A stretch of DNA of 64,000 bases, taken from contig NW_026944384.1 of assembly GCF_033439725.1 (NCBI RefSeq), positions 4,774,001 through 4,838,000 of the forward strand. The letters are read 5' to 3'. The position numbers were made by a program, and so were the translations under genes. Numbering within the stretch: position 1 is the stretch's first letter; each line of letters starts with the position of its first letter. The notes below the pieces were generated by a model. It searched no databases. It was given only the letters and a program-made list of their open reading frames with translations, and was not told the DNA's origin. This DNA comes from Neurospora tetraspora (Eukaryota; Ascomycota; Sordariomycetes; Sordariales; Sordariaceae). Below are positions 55,519 through 64,000 of the stretch, one piece after another.

Positions 55519-56374
55519 ATTTGCTGTAGAGTGACTATCGGGTCCGTCTTGTGGTGTTTGTCAAGTTGATAAGCCCGGGGGCACCTGAGCTGAGGCAAGC
55601 AACAAGCCAACAAATTTTTGCTATCAGTTCGTCATAGATACCGCCCTTGAGTATCTGATGAAATTCTTCGCGCCGTTTTCAAAAGGTAGTCAGAAGTGTG
55701 GTTTCTGGATATTTGGCGGTGGTTTCGATATCGTATAGACAAAGCTGACTGTGATCCAGGGGCTTTAATGATAAAGAGATGTAGGGTGGATCAGGAAATA
55801 TTGATGTTGAAATCCTTAGGACAAGAGAATATTGAGGATAAACCCAAGAAATTCCAGGATATTGACGAAAAACCGATTCCACAGCTTGAGATCTGGAGAC
55901 GAGCCTCGGCCCAAGTTTTGGCAAGAACAGCTTTTATAGATGGAGTCTCGGTCGTTGTTCCCATTCTGGATGCCCAGATTCATCTGTCATCCAAACATTT
56001 TGGGAAAGCGGGTACGTACACTTCATCGTCAGGTCTTGGCATCGGCGCTGCTGACCAAGGCGACTTCACCTGAAGATTTCAAAACCGGGCATTTGGGTTT
56101 GGTAACAGGCGCAGTGATCTGATCTGAATGGACAGGCTCACATGGAAGGAACTTGCTCAGGAACGGACAGGGTGCGAGGGTGGCTGTTTCCAATCTTTTG
56201 AAAGGAACACAGCCGATTCGATAATTGAATATTGAGGGTTAGGGTACAGTACTAGGTACAAATGGCATCTCCCGCGCCATCGGCCAAGACCGCCGAGCTT
56301 GGACGAAACATCAACTCAACATCAAACAACCAACCTCATCTCATCATCTCAAACTCTCTTCACAAGCACTTACA
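55519..56374. other. intergenic region
   Basis: 0.86 kb between the lipase start and the end of the Zn2Cys6 gene. A 125-codon plus-strand frame (55696-56073) has no recognisable domain. Confidence 0.3.
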
Positions 56375-59136
56375 CTACCAGATAAATGGCCCACCTGCGC
56401 TGAATGATGCGGCTCCGGTGAGCGCCCAATTCATCGGTTCAGCGATATTTCCAAAGTCGCCGATATGTTGAGCATCCAACATCTGCAATGTAGGCGTCAA
56501 ATGATTAGCAGGATGATCAAGACATCGTGAAGGGCAAACCACTCACCAACATATCCCAATCACCCATCATTCCCAGCGGTGTCTCTGTTTCATACGTGGC
56601 CGCTAACCCGTCTGTTTCAAACTGTTTTTGTAACACCATTCCCCCTCCTTCTGTCTCTCCATCGCTTGCCATCCTCATCCTCGTCTCCCTCTCCAACATC
56701 TCCTCCAAAAGCGGTACACACCTATCCACAACCTCATCTGCCGCCTTCACCAGCACCCGGCCAAGAGCCCCGTCTTCTCCCAAGCCTTTCATCATCCCTT
56801 CAATCTGCGCCGACACCATACTAGCAAACATGTGTCCCTTCACGTTTGTCTCGCCCGCGTTGATGCTGCGCATGGTCCAGTCCTTGGCCTCGGTCACCAT
56901 AGCGAGCAAGTCCGGTCGCAGCAGTGATCGATTTACTGGAGAAAGACTTGTTTCGGCCTCTTCTCTGAGCTGGGCGCGCAGCTCGCCGAGGAGGAGCATG
57001 CTTACTTGAAACCCTGCGTTGCGGCAGAAGCCTGCACCGTGAGAAGCCAGGCGGCAAATGTCTTGGTTGGCATCTTGCCGAGTGGCATCTGATGAGGAAG
57101 GAGAAGTTGGCAAAGGGTTGACGGCACGCCAGATCTTGAAGCAGGATTCAACGACGACTTTTCGCGAGAAGGCGTAGGCAGCTTCGTGGAGAGCGGCGCT
57201 GTAGAAGGGAATGTGAATGGCGACGAGGTCACGGTTGATGACAAGATCGATGAATTGAGACGGGAAGAGCAGAGAGGATGACGATGACCCCGGCCAGCAA
57301 ACCTCGTGTAAGTTGCGAGAAAGCACTTGAAGGGTTCGAGTGAGGGTTCGATACGCTGCTCTCAGATCCGCATCGAGTCTCAATGATTCATGATATGCAG
57401 ATGCCATATCACCCTGGCGACGAGTCGATCCGAGGTCGTTCAGAAATTTTGCGATCGCAAGTCTGATGGGAAGGATCTTCCGCATGGCGATCGCAACGGA
57501 CGTTTGCGTAAACTCACTCTCCGGTTGCGCCACTACGGGTGAATGGTTGCTTCCATCGTCTGCAGGAGTTTCCACAAGCTGCTCATCGTGGAAGTTACCC
57601 GGCGGCTCTGTGTCATAGTCATCGAGCGATATCTGCGGCGGTGCTCCGGCATTCATACTACACGACACCGTGATCTCAAGCACGGTATTCCACAGCCGCC
57701 GGTGCATTTCGGCGGCAAAGATTGTTCTCTTCGGGAGGTGCGCCGGGTCTCTGTGCAAACCCATGTACACCGCCGTCCTCAGCAAGGAACCCGCCGAGAT
57801 CCAGATCAGATTTCCACCCAGACCGGCCGTTTCACGCGCTAGCAATAGCAGGATATCGGTTTGTAGGGACTTGATGTTCAATCGGGACTTGAACTCTGGT
57901 TCCGAGGTGAATGTGAGCGCCTCATACACCCAGCGGATGGCAGAGGGGCGGAGAGAAAAGTCTTGGTCGTAAACGGTGGCGCCAATGGCAAGCACGAGCT
58001 TGACTTGGACCAGGAAGGCCATGCCGACATGCTGCGGCTGTTGATTCGGATGCGGATGCGCCGGCACTGATTCCCAGAGCGCCTCATAGTCTCTCTTGAA
58101 GGTGGGGATGTGCAGGACCCTGTACAAGGATTCAAAAGTCCTGAGATAACAGTCGACGAGTTGGTCGGCAATCTCCCTTGGGGGCAGATCACGGGTGGGT
58201 ATGGTCGGCCACGGCGGAGTCCTTTGAGCCTTGATGGTTCTGGCTAAGGCTTTGCACTCTTCCAAGGCGGTCATGGATTTATTTGCGGCGCCGTTGCGGA
58301 CCAGGGGTTCGAAGAATTCGAAAATATCCAATAGCTGTGTCGGTCCATGTGGTCAACAAGGGCTTACAGTGCTAACAGGGACAAAGGGATGATTATCCAG
58401 GTTTTCACTTACCAAGATGACCCCATTGACCCAATGACTCTGACCGAACAGACGGCTTTTGTGGAAAACATTGACAATTCGGGAGGTACTGGCCGTTTGA
58501 GTAATGGACTTTCCTGCGAGAGAAGACTCGTGTGTAGCTATTGGACTTGAAGAAGCTTCTGGGTTTGAGGACCGTGAAAGTGCTGCTTTGGACAACTGTT
58601 CCTCAAGCTCCCGAATCCTCCTTCTCAGTACATCGGGATCTGAGCTAGAGACTGAGGTCGTAAATTGATTCGTTGCGACAGGTGAGTGGGCTGAGCTAGG
58701 GTCACCAACGCAGGATGAAGCTTTTGAGGAGTGGTCTGAGACGACAGTTGAAGTTCCGCTTGTTGACGGGGTAGGAAACGGCGGTAATATGAAGAAAGAA
58801 TGTGGAACCGGGACCGGCCGGACAACTGGACCCGGCCGGACAAGGCTCGGGGCTTGGTCTTTGGGGGTATCACAAGCAAGCGGACATGGTCTTTGCGGTG
58901 ATAAAGGCTGAGGAGGCTGGTGGACCTGATACACACAGCCGTGGACGTTCTTGGAGCGAATACAGTTGCTGCAGGGTGTCTCCCGATTACACCGGACTTT
59001 ACGCCTCCGGCAAAGAGCACACGACCTGGATCAATTAGTCTCGCGTGTTACATGTTTGTTAGCATCGGATGGGGATACCACAAAGCACTTACACTTGTGG
59101 CCGTAGCCTCAGGGGTCGGCGTTCGGGCTCCGCCAT
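56375..59136 (-). CDS. Zn2Cys6 fungal transcription factor
   Basis: Four exons join to 850 codons: 59136-59093, 59025-58413, 58334-56547 and 56482-56375. The zinc cluster at residues 17-45 fits C-x2-C-x6-C-x5-C-x2-C-x8-C exactly (CALCRRRKVRCNRETPCSNC then a Cys at 45). A short coiled coil (DVLRRRIRELEEQLSKA) follows, then the fungal-specific regulatory domain (about 220-600, with DCYLRTFESLYRVLHIPTF and GLHRDPAHL). I added the 36-codon last exon because GTGAGT follows WDML, a CATTGCAG acceptor follows 64 bp later, and the new end (MLDAQHIGDFGNIAEPMNW) has the DF/MNW look of such regulators. Without it the frame would stop nine codons after the donor. It is head-to-head with an MFS transporter gene, which it may control. 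Confidence 0.92.
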
Positions 59137-59764
59137 AGTCAACAAGGACTGTCCTCCGAAAGCCGTGCAAGTCGTCTCCGTGTAGCCAGGCCCACAATGA
59201 AAGCGACAATCCGAATGAGCGATCTCGGTGTAGCTCGACTAGCCACACGACAGTATTTGCTAAATCTTCCTGGCAGAGACACCAATCCTCGGGACAGAAT
59301 CTGGGGAAAGAATCTCGGGGAAGACAAGAATTGGAAGTGAACTGAAGAAAAACAGTACTGTCAGCTAGCTTTCCGAAGAACGCAGTCTCCTAGGAAATTC
59401 GTTCTTTGTTCCTGTCGCCCGCCATACTCCGAGCTTACACCAAAAGACAAGGGTGTGATTGGCTCGCTGCTCCGAGTCCGAGATCAGCTCCGAATATCTG
59501 ACAAGTTCGCCGTCCATCAGACCAAAGGGACGGGCATGTTGGTGATGGTACGCTACATCTCCGAAATACCTCGAGTTGTGAACTAAGATTACCATATCAG
59601 TTGCGGTGGATGGTTTTCGGGATGAAGATGTATATACCTAACTTGTGAACCCCCAAGTCATATGGATTGTAAAGGCAAAACGAAAGGACTCTTCAAGAAT
59701 CGTGTAAATCACCTTTGACACTCAATCAAGATATCACCAAGTACGCTTGAAAATTCACTTGATC
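59137..59764. promoter_or_regulatory. regulator/transporter divergent promoter with eight TCCGAR repeats
   Basis: 628 bp between the two start codons. The hexamer TCCGAA or TCCGAG begins at 59155, 59210, 59372, 59428, 59471, 59477, 59489 and 59560, always on the plus strand. I saw no TCGGA on that strand here. Under even base use about 0.6 same-strand TCCGA would be expected. Each repeat contains CCG, the half-site of Zn2Cys6 factors, so these are candidate operator sites for the adjacent regulator. Confidence 0.5.
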
Positions 59765-61243
59765 ATGTCAAACCCACCTCTTCGCACCACAGCCCCTCGG
59801 CAGTCTATCGCCTTGACAGACAAATACCATTCCGCACCACCCTGCACCGACCTCGATACCGGCAACGACGCCGAAAAAGACCCCAACCCCAACCCCATCA
59901 CCTCCGGCTCCGACTCCAACCCAGACATTCCCTCCCCAATCACCACCACCACCACCACCACCCCCGCCCCCGACGGCGGCCCCCGCGCCTGGCTCGTCGC
60001 CTCCGCCTCCGCCTTCATCTTCTTCTGCACCCTCGGCTACTCCAACGCCTTTGGCATTTTCGAGCAATACTACCTCACCTCCCCCTTCACCCCCCTCTTT
60101 CCGTCTTCCTCCCACTCCCACACCTCCTCCCTCTCCTCCTCCTCCAAGATAGCCTGGATCGGCTCCCTCCAATCCTTCCTCTCCTTCTTCACCGGCCTCT
60201 TCGCCGGCCCGCTCTTCGACCGGTACGGCGCTTTTGTTACTGTCCGTCCGGGCGCCTTGTTGTTTGTGTTTGCCGTCATGATGACTAGCTTGTGCAAGCA
60301 GTATTGGCAGTTGATGCTGGCGCAGGGGGTTTTGGGTGGGGTTGCTATGGGGTTGTTGATGTTCCCTGCTATGGCGGCGGTGGCGCAGTGGTTTGATAAG
60401 AAGAGGGCGGCGGCGTTGGGACTGGCGGTTAGTGGGAGCTCGGTGGGGGGCGTGGTGGTTCCGATTGTGTTGGGGAGGATGTTGAATGGTGGTTCTTCTG
60501 CTGCTGGTGGTGGTGGGTTGGAAGAAAGGGAAGGGGGGAAATTGGGGTTCGGGTGGTCGGTCAGGATCGTCGGGTTCGTGATGTTGCCGCTTTTGGGATT
60601 CGCGAGTCTGGCGATTAAGCCGCGCCTGCCACCATGGACGACTAGCTTCTTTTTGGGGAAAGCATTGAAGCAGAAGGACTTTGTGATGTTGGTGGTTGCG
60701 ATTTTCTTTTTGTTTCTGGGGATGTTGACGCCGTTGTTTTTTATTCCGACGTATGCCGTCTCGAGAGGGGTGGATGCTACGCTGGCGAGTTACTTGCTGG
60801 CTATCGTCAACGCGGCGTCGACTTTTGGGCGCATCATTCCGGGCGTTCTGGCTGATCGGGTTGGGAAGCTGAATGTGCTGGCGGTGGGCGGGGTGGCAAG
60901 CGGGATTATTATTCTCTGCTTTAACAAGGCGGAGACAACGGCCGGTTTGATCGTGTACTCGATTGTTTATGGGTTTTCTTCTGGAATGATCATTTCCGGG
61001 GCATCTACGGCCTTGACGGTCTGTCCGAGAGACCCAAGAGATCTGTAAACGTATATCGGTATGGGAATGACACTGGGCTCGATCGCTGTGCTGATTGGAC
61101 CTCCGATCAATGGGAAGCTCATCGATGTGTACGGGGGATATCTCGAGTTGTCTATCTTTAGCGGCGTCATGTGCCTTGTCGGAGGGATTGTGACAATCGC
61201 AAGCAAGATGGCAACGCCGCAGGGGATTCTAGGAAGAGTGTGA
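59765..61243 (+). pseudogene. MCT-type MFS transporter interrupted by one in-frame stop
   Basis: Frame of 493 codons with a single TAA at 61046-61048; the open part before it is 427 codons. It begins MSNPPLRTT, has the monocarboxylate-transporter entry motif DGGPRAWLVASASAFIFFCTLGYSNAFGIFEQYY, and carries about ten hydrophobic segments up to the stop. The same frame continues directly after it with IGMGMTLGSIAVLIGPPINGKLIDVYGGY, the conserved next-to-last helices of this family. So a normal gene has been cut by a point change, with the last two helices lost. No intron fits: removing the stop by splicing would delete conserved helix sequence. A sequencing error or read-through is possible. Relatives carry monocarboxylates, riboflavin or secondary metabolites. 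Confidence 0.7.
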
Positions 61244-61565
61244 AATGGTGGAAGACAGGCGGTTGCGTACTTAAGGGGAAGGAAAAGTCAAACTGGCTGC
61301 TAAAGCCACCTTCGATTCATGTGTAGAAAATGCACGGCGAGCATAAGCTTCGTGTGCTTTTGTCTTGCCGCAAACGCAAGGAACAATACCTGTAGATAGC
61401 AAAAAAAAAATACTCCGCAAAAGTAACGTCAAACGAACTCTTCACTTACCAAACGAGATGCCCGCGTGACCAAGCTCGACTATCCACCTCTCTCTAACAC
61501 AGCGCACCCATATCCAACACACTAACAACTCCCAGCCACACACAGCTCCGAACTCACTCACTCCC
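61244..61565. other. convergent spacer
   Basis: 322 bp between the two MFS reading frames. Nothing is recognised. Confidence 0.3.
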
Positions 61566-63350
61566 TCAGTCCTCCCGTCTCGTAATCGTTGAATGCAGCT
61601 TATGCTGTCTCATCAACGAAACAGCCACCAACCCCACCGCCGCCATCCCCAGCCCCGTAAACCACACACCCCTAAACGCTGTCATGAACGACTCCATCAC
61701 GCCCTCCCTCCACGCCAGAGGCAGCCTGTTCAGCTCGCCCAAATCATCCCTAATCCTGCCAATCTCCTCCGCCGCCCCCGGCCAATCACCGAACCGCGCC
61801 CACAGCTCCGTCTTCAGGATATTCTGATACACCGTCGACGCAACCGTGATACCCACCGTCGCACCCACCGACCGGAAAGCGTACGTAGCGCTTGTGATCA
61901 CGGCCTGCTGCGAGTGGTCCACGGCGGCAATGCAGGCGACCATGGTGACGGTCAACATACCGCCATAGCCGCCTCCGATGAGAAAGAGGGCGACAAAGAC
62001 AATCCAGCCGGGCGAGTCCTGGCCCAGGGTGGTGAGGACGGCGACTCCCAGAACGAGCGTCGAGACGACGACGATGCCCAACGCCTTGTATTTTCCAGTG
62101 TGGTTCATGATCAGGCCCGAGCCGAAGCTGGTGAAGCAGACGGCCAGCGGGGAGGCGAGCAAGCGGAGGCCGGCTTGGGTGGGGGTGTGGCCTAGGACGA
62201 TCAGGTAGATGGGCACGTAAAAGGTGAGCATGAGGGTGACCATGGTGCACATGAGGTTGGTGACGCAAGCGGTGAAGACGGTCCGGTGGGCGAGCAGGCG
62301 GACGGGGATGATGGGTTGCGAGTTACGGGGGCGGGACTCCCAGTAAATGAAGCCGGCGAGCATGACGAAGGATAGAGGAATGCTGGTCAGGACAAGCGGG
62401 TGCGTCCAGGGAACTACGTTGCCGCCGGCGTTGAGACCCAGGAGTAGGAGGATGAGGAAGGCGATGGTAAAAAATGAGCCCAAGAAGTCGATGCGTGAGA
62501 TGAGCGACTTGTTGGAGACTTTTGGAGGGACCTTGACGAGGAAGTAGACAAGCACAGCCGAGACGAGACTGACGGGGACTTGGACGAGGAAGGCAAGGCG
62601 CCAGCCCCAGGAGGAGGTGTCGTTAAGGAAGCCGCCAAAGACACCGCCAAGCATGGCACCGGCTCTACAAAACCGTGTCAGTAAGAAGCTCCTTGATGGG
62701 CGCCAGCATGCAAAGATAACTTACCCATAGAAAATATTGCCCAACCCCTGAACCACACCTCTCTTCCTCAAAGGAACCAAATCCGATCCCAAAAAGGTGC
62801 TGATACTCATCAACCCTCCACCGCCAATACCCGCAACGACACGGCCAAGAATCATGGTCTGTTCATTCTTCGCAACACCGCAAATCAGGTTGCCCAGCGA
62901 GAACAGAATATTGCTAAAGACCAGACCGGGACCGCGCCCAAAGATGTCGGTCATGCGACCGGACAAGGGCTGGCAGGCCGCATTGGCAATGAGATAGGCG
63001 GTAGCTATCCACGACAACAGGCTCAGGGACTGGAACTCGCTCGCGATGGGGGCCGACAGCGTGGCGATGATGCTGGCGTCAATGGCACCGAGGAAGACGC
63101 CCACCCAGGTTGTGCCGAAGATGACGACCAGACGGGTGGAAGAGAGCTCATCGGCTACGACGGTGATTTCACCATCACCGGTGCTACCGACGTCGTCACC
63201 GTCGTCTTCCGCGGCCTCGTTGACGGGGTTGTTGGCCTCGAGGGTGGATTCGCTCAGTAGTGGTGTTGTCTCGTCGTGGACGTGACGACTGCTTCCGGGA
63301 GCGGCGACGACCCGGTTCCCATTCGAGGGGCCAGTTATGTTTCCCGTCAT
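61566..63350 (-). CDS. 14-TM MFS transporter, DHA2/Vba-Fnx1 type
   Basis: Two exons join to 574 codons: 63350-62725 and 62664-61566. A soluble N-terminus of about 85 residues contains an acidic dileucine motif (ETTPLL), the type that sends proteins to the vacuole. The first helix holds GVFLGAIDASIIATLSAPI, matching the Asp-containing D1 motif of the DHA2 family. Motif A is SGRMTDIFGRGPGLVFSN, and GRVVAGIGGGGLMS follows. The second half has about eight further helices, ending FMTAFRGVWFTGLGMAAVGLV. Fungal relatives include the vacuolar basic-amino-acid transporters Vba/Fnx1 and multidrug exporters. The vacuolar signal favours the first but does not settle the substrate. The splice falls inside YGAGAMLGG, a conserved motif. 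Confidence 0.92.
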
Positions 63351-64000
63351 TTTCTGGAAGATGGGGCCTGTTTCTATCCCAGGCGATGATTCTGAGCTAA
63401 TCCCAAAAGATTTTTTTAAAAAAAAAAGTGAAGAGAGGATTCCGCGCACAGCTCAATGAGACACGACACCTTGAGCTCCAGTCCCGATCTGCTACGTGAG
63501 ATTTAGCATCTATGTAGTCATCAGTGTAAGCTCGGAACTATCAACGTACCTTGGTATCACCGGGGGACCCGAGTCCGAGACAATCGATGACGGGAGGGTG
63601 CTGTTGTACGACTCTCTTGTAACGGAGATGGTCGGCCGTCCTCTTTTGTCATTCAAGAAAAGAATTTGGACGAAGACATCCGGACGCGCAACATGCATGC
63701 CGATCGATATGGCGTTACCGGCAGCCAATGCCGTTCACGGCCCCAGTGGACCGTAAATAGTTAGTGCGATATCCGGATTGGTGAGCAAGTCGGGCGGGGC
63801 AATCCTCCCGTTCAGCTGTTTCACTGAGTGCGACTTTGTCTCGATTCGGACATTCGCTACTCTGTCAGCCATTCGGAGGGCGTGTTGGTGTCAGCTTTGG
63901 AATGATCATGCTGTTGGTCATTAAACTCGTAACTGGTGAAGCCGTGTTGAAGCCGTTGGCTCAAAATCTTCAATGACGTGCTCCAAATAAAGAAGTATGT
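63351..64000. promoter_or_regulatory. upstream region of the 14-TM transporter
   Basis: 650 bp at the window edge. Four TCCGAR hexamers occur, one on plus (63574) and three on minus (at 63532-63536, 63846-63850 and 63873-63877). This is the same motif as in the regulator promoter at 59 kb. No gene is visible before the end. Confidence 0.3.

Noticed and set aside
56231-56245. telomere-like TTAGGG
   Set aside because: A single hexamer only, with no array.
61046-61060. intron removing the TAA of the MCT-type transporter
   Set aside because: GTAAAC could be a donor, but every downstream acceptor I considered would delete conserved helix sequence.

Overview
ORGANISM. The window looks like nuclear DNA of a filamentous ascomycete (Pezizomycotina, most likely Sordariomycetes). 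Genes are compact and carry few, short introns with GTAAGT-like donors and CAG/TAG acceptors. They are transcribed singly from both strands. Typical fungal families are present: Zn2Cys6 regulator, Rgd2-type RhoGAP, cellular rvt reverse transcriptase, microsomal-type dipeptidase and MFS transporters. I recognised no tRNA or rRNA gene by eye. LAYOUT. Positions 1-8712 are gene-poor and hold nothing I can name. From 8.7 to 13.2 kb a DHDPS-family aldolase (minus strand) and a Gfo/Idh/MocA reductase resembling the D-glucuronate/D-galacturonate reductase GluD/Gar2 (plus strand) are divergent, a possible remnant of hexuronate catabolism. A peroxide-sensing glutathione peroxidase (13.5-14.2 kb) has a likely mitochondrial presequence. 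It is followed by a Tda3-like FAD oxidoreductase (15.5-17.1 kb). From 17.7 to 20.4 kb lies an intact 891-codon rvt gene, enclosed by two same-orientation copies of a TA-target MITE. Next come an F-BAR/DEP/RhoGAP gene (22.3-25.2 kb), a zinc dipeptidase (26.9-28.4 kb), a divergent pair of mitochondrial uS13 and a METTL25/RRNAD1-like methyltransferase (28.9-31.6 kb), and a convergent pair of a CASTOR-like ACT protein and a Yih1/IMPACT homologue (34.6-37.4 kb). A PQ-loop membrane protein (38.4-39.4 kb), an AT-hook nuclear protein (41.3-43.0 kb), a Met12-type MTHFR (44.3-46.4 kb), an eIF4E class II protein (48.9-50.2 kb) and the splicing factor Sad1/USP39 (51.0-52.7 kb) follow. A second MITE-like element (53.0-53.4 kb) precedes a PAF-acetylhydrolase-like lipase (53.6-55.5 kb). 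The right end is an accessory-looking block: a Zn2Cys6 factor (56.4-59.1 kb), a divergent MCT-type MFS transporter interrupted by one in-frame stop (59.8-61.2 kb), and a 14-TM MFS transporter (61.6-63.4 kb). HOW THEY MAY WORK TOGETHER. Most genes are independent housekeeping genes. Three groupings suggest function: the uronate-type enzyme pair; the adjacent amino-acid-sensing proteins (CASTOR-like for TORC1, IMPACT for Gcn2); and the regulator-transporter block, whose shared promoter carries eight same-strand TCCGAR hexamers. The most unusual object is the rvt gene with its MITE brackets and an upstream Gcn4/CPC1-type site. All splice structures were read by eye and are predictions.
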